From contig NC_135549.1 of the NCBI RefSeq assembly GCF_964340395.1, positions 26,756,595 through 26,820,594 on the forward strand: a stretch of 64,000 nucleotides of DNA, read 5' to 3'. The position numbers and the translations under genes were made by a program. Shown in pieces: positions 38,637-50,880 of the stretch (position 1 is its first letter; every line of letters begins with the position of its first letter). This stretch comes from Glandiceps talaboti (lineage: Eukaryota; Hemichordata; Enteropneusta; Spengelidae). A model generated the notes under the pieces. That model did not search any database. It was not told the DNA's origin and saw nothing but the letters and a program-made list of their open reading frames with translations.

Positions 38637-39660
38637 CAGAAAATGGTATTGTACGCATATCTGTATAAGGTGTTTAGTCTTTGTGTTTTTGTCATTTTTC
38701 TTTTAGAAAATGTTGTAATTCTGATATTAAAGTCCATGAACAGGTAGACAAATGATTTGATTTTGATTCTATTTTGCATACAATGCAGACATATTTTGTA
38801 AGCAACGACGTTCCTTCTAAACAGAAGATAGAAATTATATATACTCTTTCCATACACGCGAGATCATTCACTATATATCACCATATATAAAGGCATTGTC
38901 GCTACACGTCATGAACAGTTACACCTCTCTAATAACTGTGAAACTCTATTGCTCAGAAATACTGTACATTTCCATCATATTTTGTCTTCACCAAAATGAG
39001 GTATATATTACAGTAATTCAAACAGCATACATATATAAACCATTTAATAGAACTAAGGTGTACCAGTTAAAAATAACTTGCCGCATAATTGCCATAAAGT
39101 ACCAGTAAAATAACTGATGTGTAATTCTTACCTCATTGACAACAGCTAGCTGAAAATTCCAGCGGTTAACAACTGTTTTAATACTTACCATAATATTGCC
39201 ATGGCATTACCAGCTAAATATGATACATACAATTGTATTTCATTTTGAAACCTTTTTCTTTTCATCTTCGTTACCGGATCGAACACATTACGTGAACTTA
39301 CAGTTCACTTCATGCTCTTCGAAGATTCATTTGAGGTTAACCATGGTTCACACGTACACATCGTTCAGAAATAAAAACTGTCATGGACATGGTGTATACC
39401 AAGTTCATAGTTCTCCTCAGCAACACAAATTTGTTTATACCATAGTTTTTTCAGGTTAATGTTAATAATTGGAGGTTCCCTTACGGGAGGCGCTCAGTTT
39501 ACATCTGGTCTTTAATCGATCAAGAACGAATAGATTACTTTCCATGTAATATTACAACACGAAGCGTTGTCATTATGCCAAAAATATAGGTCGTGTTGTT
39601 ATTGTGCCAAAAATATAGGTTATGAATGTATGTAATTATTTATGTATGTATGTATGTATG

Positions 39661-39692
<32 letters not shown>

Positions 39693-39918
39693 AAGGAAAA
39701 CATAGTTTCTCGTCAGGAAATGTTGTCTAAAGTGGTGCGACGATGAGATTATTCGAAAAGGGACCTTATGGACAAAATTTTCGATTTTCAGTTTTCATTA
39801 TTTTGTGAAAGCTTGTATGACGTGCTTCGATTTGATATATGACACGTACTCCAATGCTACCCCTATCTCTGTGTATAAGGTCATGAACTTTGGGTAATGA
39901 CCCTTGACCTCACATCTA

Positions 39919-40142
39919 TTTCCTTTCAAGCATGTATAGGCATTATGTATAGGTGAACATCTCAACATGCTGTACTAAACCCGTTGTTCTTATAGGTATT
40001 TGACCTTATTTATGCATATATAAACATGTATTTCCTTTCAAGCATGTATAGGCATTATGTATAGGTGAACATCTCAACATGCTGTACTAAACCCGTTGTT
40101 CTTATAGGTATTTGACCTTATTTATGCATATATAAACATGTA
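39919..40142. repeat. Tandem duplication, two identical 112-bp units
   Basis: Units 39919-40030 and 40031-40142 read identically (TTTCCTTTCAAGCATGTATA...), so the duplication is recent or was homogenised. Confidence 0.93.
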
Positions 40143-40344
40143 TATTTCATCTTTGAAGAGAACTGAACATTTTGCGATAGGACTGTTCCATTTTCATGAA
40201 ATAGGGGGGATGGGTCTGTAACGGCTGTCTGTCCTCTTTTCTTTAATATCAGGGCTTCGTGACCCCCTGCATTGGCAGAGTAATTGCACTTTTGACAATT
40301 TGATGTTTTAGTTCCCTTCCAGTCCTGGTAAATATCTCATTAAG

Positions 40345-40420
<76 letters not shown>

Positions 40421-40593
40421 TATATATATATATCTTTAGTGATAATTCAGTGTGAGAAAGTTAACATTCACAGCCTGAAGGTGTATAACTGTCAAACATG
40501 ATGAAAATGAATGACAAACAACAACAACAACAACAATAATAACAATAACAACAACAACAACAACAACAATATAGGTTTAAAATAATCTGGACA

Positions 40594-40599
40594 TTTATT
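40594..40599 (-). promoter_or_regulatory. Candidate polyadenylation signal
   Basis: AATAAA on the minus strand, about 160 nt downstream of the stop codon of the ORF ending at 40758. Confidence 0.4.
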
Positions 40600-40757
40600 G
40601 CATATTTACACAAATACATTGTTTAGTCTATTCTGAGTAAACTCAGGGTATCTGTGATGCATATATCTTTTCACACAACCATTTACTACAAAGCCTATGG
40701 AGCACTCTATTGGGAATTTGTAATACAGTTGTTTCATTGTAGTAGGGTACAGTTATT

Positions 40758-41861
40758 CTATTCATACAATGGACAGAACTCTTCTCTAAATGGCTCTCTG
40801 ACATAGGGTAATATCTGTTGATATAACTCCCTGTGTCTTTGTCGGCCAAGACCCCCGGCAGACAACAAATTTGGCCTGATGTTTACTGGAGGAGGCCATG
40901 AGACACCACGCCTTAGCAAACATACCCTGTCCTCAGTTGCATCAGTAACATGAAATTTACAGTAAACTACTCCAGGATCAGTTGATGTAAAACGAAAATG
41001 ATGATACTTACTAATACCTCTCAATGGCTTCAAATAATTCAATAAAAACTTATCCCATTCATACCAATTAAAAGTGGGAACACCAGATGGACTCTTATAA
41101 TTTACAACCTCATTAATTCTGGCACTTTTATCTACAACTTCAGCAAGCTGATACACAGTATCAACATCAGACCTACGATATAGCTGTCTGATCTTACCAA
41201 AACAAGCGTCACATATGCACTTTGTGTGACCCACTTGCATAAAATGATAATCTATTTCCTTATTTAAACCTGTACTGCACCTGTAACAAAAATAATGAAT
41301 TAAAGTTTTGTTCTTATTTTGTCCAGCACAATTGTCAGCATGGAAGGAACTTTTCTCCTCACCAAAACTAGAATGATGCAAGTAGTGATCTAGGATGCTC
41401 ACAACATTGTTAGGACCATGACACTTTTTACCATCAGGTTCAATTGTTTCAGTCTCGTCAAATAAATAATCAACTTGTTTCTTAACACCTTCACAACAAA
41501 TACCAAAACAATTTACACGTAAAGGGTTCAAAAAATATAAAGGTCCAACTTGTCTTGATTGATGTGGTAACATAAATGATTGAGCAAAATCAAATGTATA
41601 ATGGACATGACTTAAATTTGTAGAGCAAGGAGAAACATTTCCTGCAGTGAAGTCAACATCACAACCATCCATTTCAACCTTAGCGTCTTGAATACATGTA
41701 TTGAGAAATTCTCTTTCCTGTTGCGCTTTAGTTACATGGGAATGAAACTGTTCTGTGTATGTGAGTTTGTCTTGTTCACTGAAAGAAAACTGAATTTTCT
41801 TTCTGAAGTCTTCACATTTATAACAGACATCAGTCTGAGTGGTCATACATTGTATATGCAC
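40758..41861 (-). CDS. DUF7869-like, probably transposon-derived protein (5' truncated)
   Basis: An open frame of 367 codons without introns. It starts right after a TGA and has no ATG at its beginning (first in-frame ATG at residue 6). Visible landmarks are TDVCYKCEDFRKKI (15-20 residues in, a CxxC pair), HYTFDFAQS (about 88-96), FHADNCAGQNKN (about 173-184), VGHTKCICDACFGKI (about 210-224) and a C-terminal LYQQILPYVREPFREEF. The DNCxGQNKN...GHTxxxxDxxFG combination is that of the widespread metazoan DUF7869 family. Asp at about 91, 176 and 218 would suit an RNase H-like DDE active site; that is my inference. Relatives carry a longer N-terminus before TDVC, so this copy is truncated or its first exon is missing. 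Mobile-element origin is likely. Confidence 0.6.
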   Translation of the reverse strand: MHIQCMTTQTDVCYKCEDFRKKIQFSFSEQDKLTYTEQFHSHVTKAQQEREFLNTCIQDAKVEMDGCDVDFTAGNVSPCSTNLSHVHYTFDFAQSFMLPHQSRQVGPLYFLNPLRVNCFGICCEGVKKQVDYLFDETETIEPDGKKCHGPNNVVSILDHYLHHSSFGEEKSSFHADNCAGQNKNKTLIHYFCYRCSTGLNKEIDYHFMQVGHTKCICDACFGKIRQLYRRSDVDTVYQLAEVVDKSARINEVVNYKSPSGVPTFNWYEWDKFLLNYLKPLRGISKYHHFRFTSTDPGVVYCKFHVTDATEDRVCLLRRGVSWPPPVNIRPNLLSAGGLGRQRHRELYQQILPYVREPFREEFCPLYE

Positions 41862-42731
41862 TCATTCTCGACTGTTTTACTTGAGGAGTTACACAGCTAT
41901 GATATGCAGGTCATCTCTCTGTCGATTTCCAGAAAGGTCTGTGTAACTAGGCTTATGTAGCAAGAGCTCTAGCTCCAGCCCACAGTGGTTTACAGGTAAT
42001 GTCAGCTTGTATAATAGGCAACAATTTGTTTCCAGCTTTGATGAAGCCATGAGAAAACATATTAGCAACCTGTTGACGGTGATTATATGTTCCGGCTGCA
42101 CTATGTTATAGCGTTTGGCTGAGAATGGAATAACTTCACAGGTACTAGGGCTTCACATAATGGATGGCTGGCTCTGTAGGTGTTGAAATGGTCAATGCAA
42201 CCACTCTTTTGGTCCCCTCCTGGAGAACTGAAATCAGCTACATGTACTGTCCTGGTCAGATGCCGAGTTGCCAAGTATGTTTCCAATAGTAATTAGCTGC
42301 TTTGTCTTGGAACTCTGGAAATCCTTCAACACCAAACTGTCCAAATTTTACATGCCAAGCATCATCCACCTAGTTCAGTGCTTTGTCATAGTAAGTTGCT
42401 GCATCAATAAGAATGTGCAAATAGTATATAGAAAAAGTGGTTCATCCTACAAAGTTATATAGCTTGGCATCATCATCAAGGGGCTCACAGTTTTCTGTTA
42501 TTTCAGGTACAATGGTTTATCTATACTCCTCCTAATTCTTAGTAAAGAATTTTTGTGTTGCTGCCTGATCTCCCATTGTATTTCGTATTTAGGAACAAAT
42601 AAAAGGAGGCCATGTACTGTCACTTCTTTCCGAAAGTGCTCCCAATTTCTCCATAATGAAAGTAAAAGCAGTTCCTGAATGTATCTCCAATAAATCTGTT
42701 GTTCGTGTTATGCCATTTCTGATTGTTACTT

Positions 42732-43016
42732 CAAAGTCAACTACCCTTTGTCCATCACAATGTTGTGTAGCATACTGACAGTTGGTTAATTCCTCTGCAA
42801 CCTGTATTGATTTGTAGACAAGGTTTGAATCATGGTGAATCATTCAACAAAGTGTTTCACCAGGTAGATCGGCTTCGCTAATGTTCACTTCAGTGTCTGT
42901 GGACAAATCTAAAAACCTACATGTTCGATTCTAATGAAACTTGCTACACATCTTCAATATGCCAAGGATAAGAACTTGTTCAATTTTTGTACACATCCAA
43001 TGAACGCATAATAATC
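42732..43016. repeat. Direct repeat block, copy 1
   Basis: A segment of about 285 bp repeated with a few substitutions and small indels at 43741-44024. Shared runs include GCATACTGACAGTTGGTTAA, CACCAGGTAGATCGGCTTCG and CTTCAATATGCCAAGGATAA. No ORF spans it. Confidence 0.9.
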
Positions 43017-43169
43017 AGCATTCACCATTCGGAACACATCTGTACGTTCATTGTTGTATTCCACTCACCACCACTCATTCATGTAGATGAGTACCATATA
43101 GACTCAGTGAGAAACTTCATAGAACAACTAAAACAAAATAATATTTTCATTCTTTTTTCGAAAATTCAA

Positions 43170-43314
43170 CTCGGTGGCGTGAGGTATTGTGTGTAAACCC
43201 CACCCTTTACATCGGAACAAGGTAAATTATCGCGGCGCTACTACACGCCGTGATAATCTTACAGCATTTCTATACAAAGGTTAAGGTTTACACCCAATAC
43301 CCTACACCAACTCG
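43170..43314. mobile_element. Possible small hairpin element
   Basis: Imperfect inverted repeats (left 43176-43198, right 43285-43307, 19 of 23 pairing) enclose a second hairpin (43229-43256, TATCGCGGCG against CGCCGTGATA). It could be a MITE or a chance structure. Confidence 0.3.
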
Positions 43315-43676
43315 TTGGATGTATGACTTAAAATATACCGAAGTGGCTTCCTTAAAATTAGTATAGCCACATAATGTAATGATGGATGTGATAAGCGACA
43401 AATTAATCATCTATCCATCCATCCATCAAAAGAAAAGAAAATACACGAAACGTGTAATAACATGTTATAAACAGGACAATTCTTATGCTTATGTTTGCAG
43501 CGGGATGAATGTAGTTAAATTTATTTCTCCTAAAATAAGTATTAAAATATTCTGATACGTGACGTGTTTTGTTATTACTCATCCACGTAACTGGTCATGC
43601 AGACTAAACTATATAAACAAACTCATTCTAATATTTTTAAAAGCAAAATTACATAGATGGGAGGTTAAGCTAGGTA

Positions 43677-43739
43677 CGTACATACATACATACATACATA
43701 CATACATACATACATACATACATACATACATACATACAT
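43677..43739. repeat. (CATA)n microsatellite
   Basis: A CATA tract that ends exactly where the second copy of the 285-bp block begins. Confidence 0.95.
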
Positions 43740-43740
43740 C

Positions 43741-44024
43741 AAAGTCAACTACCCTTTTATTGTCCATATGTTGTGTAGCATACTGACAGTTGGTTAATTC
43801 CTCTGCAACCTGTATTGATTAGACAAGGTTTGAATAATGGTGAATCATTCAACAAAGTGTTTCACCAGGTAGATCGGCTTCGCTAATGTTCACTTCATTG
43901 TCTGTCTGTGGACACATCTAAAAACCTACATGTTCGATTCTAATGAAACTTGCTACACATCTTCAATATGCCAAGGATAAGAACTTGTTAATTTTTTGTA
44001 AACATCCAATGAACGCATCATAAT
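43741..44024. repeat. Direct repeat block, copy 2
   Basis: The second copy of 42732-43016, about 1 kb downstream and in the same orientation. A few small deletions relative to copy 1 (for example at GTATTGATTAGACAAGG). Confidence 0.9.
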
Positions 44025-44184
44025 GTTGTTTTTTCTAATTAGGCTATATCTTAAGAGTGCACACTTCAAATTCCACAATATTTGATACATCTATCATACC
44101 AAATCACACATATCCCAAAAGCCAGTTCGTGTAATTTTAGTTTTAATGTGTAATTTGCATAAATAATGAGGTTCGGTAGTGCTA

Positions 44185-44700
44185 TAGGCATGTAAAGTGT
44201 CTGTCTCTGTGTGGATGTGTGTGTATGTGTAATTTGTAAACAACTTAAAATCAAAAACCACCGGACCGATTGCCATGATATTCGGTGGGTACTCGGGTGT
44301 CTAGTTGGGAAATTGTTCAAATCAAAATGGTCTTACCACCGATGTGGGATTTTGGTCAAAAAACGTAAATTCCAAAACTACTCAGCAGATTGATATAAAA
44401 TTTGCTTGGAACGTTCTTAAAGGTGTTTAGATTAAGAATTGTTCATATGATGATCCCAACAGTCAACAACTAGCTTAGGTATAAGAATGTGTCTTTTTGT
44501 TCAGAAAATCTAACTAGAGATTCAATAAATGTATGTAAATATGCCTAGCAACAGGACCACGCCCATAGCAACAGTTTAATGATGGTTTGTATTGCAAAAA
44601 TAAAAAGAGGGAAGGGTAGGCAAGTTAATAAAGATTCCAAAAATGTATGCAAATATCCCTCGCAACAAGTCCATCTCCACAGCAAAAGCCAAATACAGTT
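44185..44700. repeat. Dispersed repeat, related to 8978-9960
   Basis: It shares long near-identical runs with the copy in the Link gene (TTGCCATGATATT, GGTGTCTAGTTGGGA, TTGTTCAAATCAAAATG, CCACGCCCATAGCAACAG) in the same orientation. Two of the roughly 110-bp subunits are visible near 44542 and 44658. Confidence 0.65.
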
Positions 44701-47700
44701 GTGCTAAAACGTCATGGGCACCATTTTCGTCGGTAATTAAGCCATATCTAGAGAGCATGCAATTAAAATTCAATATATTTTGGCACATACACACTGTGTA
44801 AAGTGTTCCATCTCCACCAGTATCATCTAGAATACATGGTTATGGATACCAACAGAATAAAGCAGAATCAATGTAGAATCCATGTAGTATAAAGAGACCC
44901 GGAATACTGTGGTAGAATACACAGTGAATTCTGTATCGGGAGTCTGGTTTGGCTTGGAGCTGTAGATTTACAAGTATTTAGTGGAATACACTATGTGAAT
45001 TCCTGTGGATTCTACAGCTTTTGTTCTCATAGGTACACAAGTCACAATGACGCTCCAGGCACACATCAAGTGCAGCAAACTAGGTGTCTATTGTGTAAAT
45101 GTATTGGTGCTTTTGTGAAACATGGCAATTTCTGCAAACTGTAAGATACGAGTGTGTCGTATTGTTCAACCCTGTGAGTGCTGGCAAATAGCTTTACAAG
45201 AATGTCGTATTTGACAGACTAATATGGTATATTTGACAGGGTTCATTTGCCTTTTAAAAAACTATGACGCTAGCGTACATTACATTCTATTTCTAATCAT
45301 GGAGGTAAAAGTCTACGTAGACATCGACGGTAGAGGGTATCCCCCACTACTATACTGGCAAACCCTTACTATGTTTTGATAGAGGGACTGTGTATGTAGG
45401 TAGAAACTCAACCCTTCCTATTTTCATGTGAAAACATAGACGGTACTTTTTGGGGAACCTGGGCATGAATACTAGTAGATACTGATTGGTTCTATCACGG
45501 TGGCACTTTTATAGAATGTATAGTTCTGCATGATGAATGACAGTATGGGGTTTATGAAGTACCAATACATGTTTGACTCTACAAAGTGCAACAGTGAAAG
45601 AAGCGTGAATAGACCTACACAAAGTTCAGAGTGCCAGCTGGTCAGAAAGTCATCATGACAACTGTATGTGACAACTCTTTTGTAAAGATAGAAGTAGCCA
45701 ACCTACAACAGCGACGAGACAGTAACATGCATATGATCCATATTTCAATAAACTTACTGGCGATATTATCACGAAACATAGAGTAGACATGGGATTATTT
45801 CATTGTAAAGTACTTGTAACTTGTCATTGGATTTAATTGTGTAGTTCACAGAGTTTAAATTTCAGAGAACTATAAGAAAATCTGAGATTCAACCTTACTT
45901 CACCACGACACATTCACTGTACGAGAAACACGTATCTTGCGATTCGAAGATACGTAAAAGGACAGGGGAGAGTTTTGTTCTACTCTGTCTACTTTTTTGC
46001 AAAGCCCTGCATGCGCATCCTACGGCACAGTTTTATGTATTTTATGTATTTTTCTTCTACGCATACAAAAACATGTAGTATTATTTACTGGTTACAGTCA
46101 AAATAAACAAGTTAATCAGCCAGTGTGGAAGATTTGGCGGACTTTATTGTAACCATAGACGATAGAGAGAGATCGTTGTCTATATATGTTGTAACATAAC
46201 GGTTTTACAAATGACGAAAAATAAAATGACCCAATTACGGATTACATAAACAACCCTTGCCCATCCTCTTGGACATAAAGCGAAATTATTGTCCCTTTTC
46301 TACATAATATTGCATGATAAAGACAAGATAAATACACTATGTGTTTTATATATTATGTTGAGTCTTTATATGAAATTTTGGTTTCTGTGGTGACTTTTTA
46401 CATTCTCAAGCATATTGCTGATTTTTACCCAAAACGGTGTTAATATAGTCATCTTTTCGACTGTAAATGAAACTTGGGTACATAAACTAAAAAAATATAA
46501 AAAAGTTCCTCCGGATTTTTTATTTTGTCTCTCAATGTCATGTAATAATCATCAGGATTTGTATTTTTGTATTTTTTGCATAAAGTAAAGTTTTTCACAC
46601 TTTTTCATTTTTTATAATCCGGAGGTCGAACCATTTTTCGGCATAGTGTCTCCGAGTATTGTCTACAAATTTGAGACACCAGGGACGCGGCGCTCCGACA
46701 CCAGTGTTGAACATCTTTTCAGCTTCACAAAAACTCTCAAATTCGACAGACACTTCAACAGCTGTTTCCTTTGACCATGGAAGTACAACCCCAATTTGAC
46801 CTATCACCGGCCTGGAAACGCAACAAATTCTTTTGTCCCTATCTTCTATCGGGTAAATAAACCATTCACACCTTTTCCAAAAGCTGAAGAAGTAAAAAAT
46901 TTGTCATGCATGTAATTTACCTCATTATAGTTATCTGAGATTTTACATACTATTACCGTCGACAATTTCAGAAAACGCTGAGTTTACCATTTAAATACAA
47001 CGTGTTTACGAAATAAGGGCCGAACAACTATTTTACAAAATAATTGTGAAACAAACATAATCAAACAAATTCCAAAAAATTGTCCGAAGTCCGAACGAGC
47101 TGTAGATCTCGACGCTCGGCTATTACTCCTTAACAATAGGCGTTTCCAGACCGGTGATAGAGGGACTGTGAATTAAGCTTGCCATTTGGCTGTGTATAGC
47201 TCCTTTGCTACAAACACGGAGAAAATGTGGTATTTAGGGAGGGTCATGGAACGTGATGACAGGAGATACTCTGTCAACAGAGAGAAACGTGTTTGTTTCC
47301 CGCAATAAAGGTGTCATCGCATTAATTAGTCCTCAATGGGGTGGAGACTGTGGATAATCCTTTAATTAACGAACAAGCGTACCCTTCTCCAAATGGGCCA
47401 CGTTCTGACTCAGATCATGTGTGTTTCGTTTGAAGACACATATAAAACAAATTGAACCTTTTACTGAATTTAATTTTCAACATCAGGACACTATACGACA
47501 CCAAAATGTTATACAAATTGTACATGAATGTTACAAAACTATTACGGTACTTGACGAACTCACGTGAATTATTATCTTCCAGTCTAGGACAGACTAGTCC
47601 TGCTTGCATACAGAGCTGCAGAGTTAGTCGTCCTTTCTTTCTCGGTGTTGAGTGGAACGCGTGCCGTCTGCCAGCAGGACTGGGGCCTGGACTGGGGATA

Positions 47701-48250
47701 GCCATTCCACGACTCATTGACTGACGGCGTTATGATACTTGTACGGAAGAAGATAACTTTTAAAGCCGAGTCTCCTGCCACGCGCGTGGTAGCACTACGT
47801 GTTGCTGCTGCCAAACGGCGTCCATTACATTGCGTTTTTGTGTAAAGCTCACGTTCTTGTTACCGCTGAAATTGATTGCTAAAACGCAAGCAACCCTCGA
47901 AATTATAAAATTTACGTGTGGTAGTTCTTTTTTTTTTTTTTTACACCAATCAAGACTTCCGTTGCAAAAGTAACGTAATCCATCACGTTAAAATTATGTC
48001 CTTATGCTACACACGCTACGGCACACAATCCATTTGCAACGGATCGAAAACTGAAGTTTTTTGCGTTAGTAACATTTATTATTGTGAAGGACACATAAAA
48101 TGCATGTAGTTTTTGTGGTGTTGTGTGTCTTTGCTTGTTATCCCCAGTTATGTATACATGTAGTGATCCCGGGTAGTGATATGGCCTCGAGGTAGTCGGA
48201 CATTTGACAACAAGACTAGCCGAGGTCGAAAAATACGAACACTCGATGCA

Positions 48251-48320
<70 letters not shown>

Positions 48321-50330
48321 CGGCCAGTGTCAGTTTCCCGGGTACGAAGAATGTTAATCAAAATACGGTCGTCGGGAACTAGACTACTCCGAAGTTCACG
48401 ATCCTGGGTTCACAATGGCCGAAGGGATCCGTGATACTAGTAAGCCGATCGATCGTTCGGATGTGGTTTCCAAAATGTATGTGACCTTCATCTAATTTAT
48501 TATAATAATAAAATATACTATGTGAATAGGACATTGTCAAAATCCACCATCGCGTTACAGTTCATGTCATTTTTTCCTTCAAATTTATTGGTAGAAAAAA
48601 TAAAATATTTTCAAAAATCTTTCAACAAAATGTTGCAACACCCAATGTAGCGTCATAATTTAAAGCAAAAAAATGATCAAAATTCACCCACGAACGTGCA
48701 TCTCATCTTTAAATGGCTGTCCTGTTTACGTTTTGCAAAAGTCACCTTTCTGTAAGAAAGATATATTCGACCTTTTTTCAGCACGCATGACATTGCATTT
48801 AATTGGGTATAGGTTCCTATGTCCGGGTTTTATGGTAAGTTCTCTTTCAACGTTTTGGGGTTCTCGTCCCCTTTCGGCACATTTCCGGCAGTCAAATTTG
48901 GCTTCAAGGTTTTTCAATCTTTCTTCTTGTACAAGATCGTCAGTAAAGTTCTGCCATTGACTTTAATAGTCACATACAGAGTTAGTCGTCCTTTTCCATC
49001 TCCGTCCTGTGAAGAGTCAGTCGTGAAATCTGTGTATATTACAAATACTGGTATTAAACTAAAGATTTACTGCACCCTGGGGTTTCAGATGACCAAATAT
49101 TCCCGAAATCAAACGTTCAACCATGTGACTGTGTCTGTATGTAACAGAGAGATTTGTCGCCTCATTCACATGACAATAAAAGGGTACAAGTTTGAGACCC
49201 AGGGATGTAAGGGGTTGTGTCATTTTAAAACCGACGCATGACAAACGCAATTCCTTCGTTTAATTTTAGTGTAAAACCCCTCCCTCTCGGTGCATTCTGT
49301 GTCGGAAAAAATCGATATTCTTTTCACTAAACTTTGCAACATTGTATAATCAATCAATATTGTAGCTGTCAATCAAATATTGCTGCCTAAACGCACACTC
49401 TGGCGCTTCGCGGAATACCGTACAAATTCGACGCGTTCTGGACCGTAGTGCTAGCTAGTCAATTTCTCAGACGGCAATTACTTCCAGACAGTATACCAAC
49501 ATGAGCGACACGTCGTGTAATCTAAGACAACACTAACTGACAGAAAACATGTTCATTTGTGGCAAAAGCGCAATATGTCAAAGAAATTCACTTATCCATT
49601 GCTTGAAAAGTGACTCTTGCAAATGTTTATCGAGGCTGTAAGAAATTGGGGACTATCTACATCTAGATGGGACACACGTCGCTGTCACCATTTTCCGTCA
49701 ACACGGTACTGAGGTGCATGGCTGAATGTAGTGCATATGTCGGAATGTGTGCAAATGTGTTTTAAGGGTAATCGTTGTTCTTACGAAACTATTCTCCATT
49801 GACTTCTGTAGGGGTCGTCTTAAATATATCAAACAGTTTTTCAACAATTGGATACGGTGTTAAAAAATCATCATTTCTAAAAAAAAACTACTTGCAAAGT
49901 AACGCCAAGTATGGGAAACTTTAGTTATTACAAGGGGGGGGTGTCCACATTTTAAAAATCTATCAGGGGTGGGGTGGGGTGGGGTGGCATGCATATTTTA
50001 TTGTAAAAAAATAAATTTACGAGGGCCTCAAGTCATTTGACTATTTTGATAAAACTTTACAGTATTTATTTTTGGCAAGATATCACCGCTATCACCATTC
50101 CAAATCTTACTACTACCACATTCCACCCCTGTCATCATTGCCAAGTATCACAGCACCAGTGATATGCATTACATTCACTGTTAGCTGAGTTGTGAGTAGA
50201 GCAGGTTTCACAACACATAGTAAAGGGGAAACAGCATGGCAAGATATTGATATTGGGGTTGTCCATTTTGTCCTCATTTAGTCTCAGCCCATTGCATCCA
50301 ATCCACTGATTTAATACATACATTCACATA
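44701..50330. other. Long intergenic stretch, no gene recognised
   Basis: No protein family or exon chain was recognised. A GT tract lies at 48256-48318. Two short minus-strand open frames (46807-46595, and 48950-48726 with a CRKC motif) have cysteine or charged patterns but no identifiable relatives and no supporting splice model. Confidence 0.35.
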
Positions 50331-50338
50331 TACATACA

Positions 50339-50401
<63 letters not shown>

Positions 50402-50800
50402 CATACATACATACATACATACATACATACATACATACATGCATGCATACATACATACATACATACATTACATACATATATTACATACATATATTACATA
50501 CATACATACATTACATACATATATTACATACATACACACATACATACATATTACATACATGCATACATACATACATACATACATACATTGTACATACATA
50601 CATACATACATATATTACATACATACACACATACATACATATTACATACATACATACACACATACATATATTACACACATACATACATACACACATACAT
50701 ACACACATAGGTACGTACATACATACACACACATACATACATACATACACACATACATACATATATTACACACATACATACATGCATACATACTCATTGC
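50331..50800. repeat. (CATA)n/(TACA)n microsatellite
   Basis: A nearly 470-nt tetranucleotide tract with regular TATTA interruptions, downstream of the CACTA transposase gene. The apparent HTYI/MYVC ORFs are artefacts. Confidence 0.97.
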
Positions 50801-50870
50801 ATGTATCAGATAGATTTCAGACTAACAGAATCCACAACTAAAAAGGTACAATGTATATTAAATACTGGCA

Positions 50871-50876
50871 TTTATT
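50871..50876 (-). promoter_or_regulatory. Candidate polyadenylation signal of the CACTA transposase gene
   Basis: AATAAA on the minus strand, 5 nt after the TGA at 50881-50883. Confidence 0.45.
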
Positions 50877-50880
50877 TACA

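Larger units (their letters stand above)
37400..40593. other. Intron or upstream region of the transporter gene
   Basis: No confident exon was found. It contains a 300-nt TATG/TGCA tract (38322-38636), a second TATG tract (39640-39690), a 112-bp tandem duplication, a TA tract (40349-40418) and CAA repeats. An 18-nt open segment with good splice sites on the minus strand at about 39133-39150 could be a microexon but does not match the family. Confidence 0.4.

Noticed and set aside
38232-38857. Several 100-180 codon ORFs
   Set aside because: They are translations of a TATG/TGCA tract plus short chance extensions.
39133-39150. 18-nt putative microexon for the transporter gene
   Set aside because: The splice sites look good, but the encoded LAVVNE does not match what the family has before WGRVADTYGRR.
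48726-48950. Minus-strand frame with a CRKCAERG motif
   Set aside because: It is open for about 75 codons and starts after a stop. No partner exons or recognisable family were found, so it was not called as a gene.
50439-50841. ORFs of 120-130 codons over tetranucleotide repeats
   Set aside because: Microsatellite artefacts.
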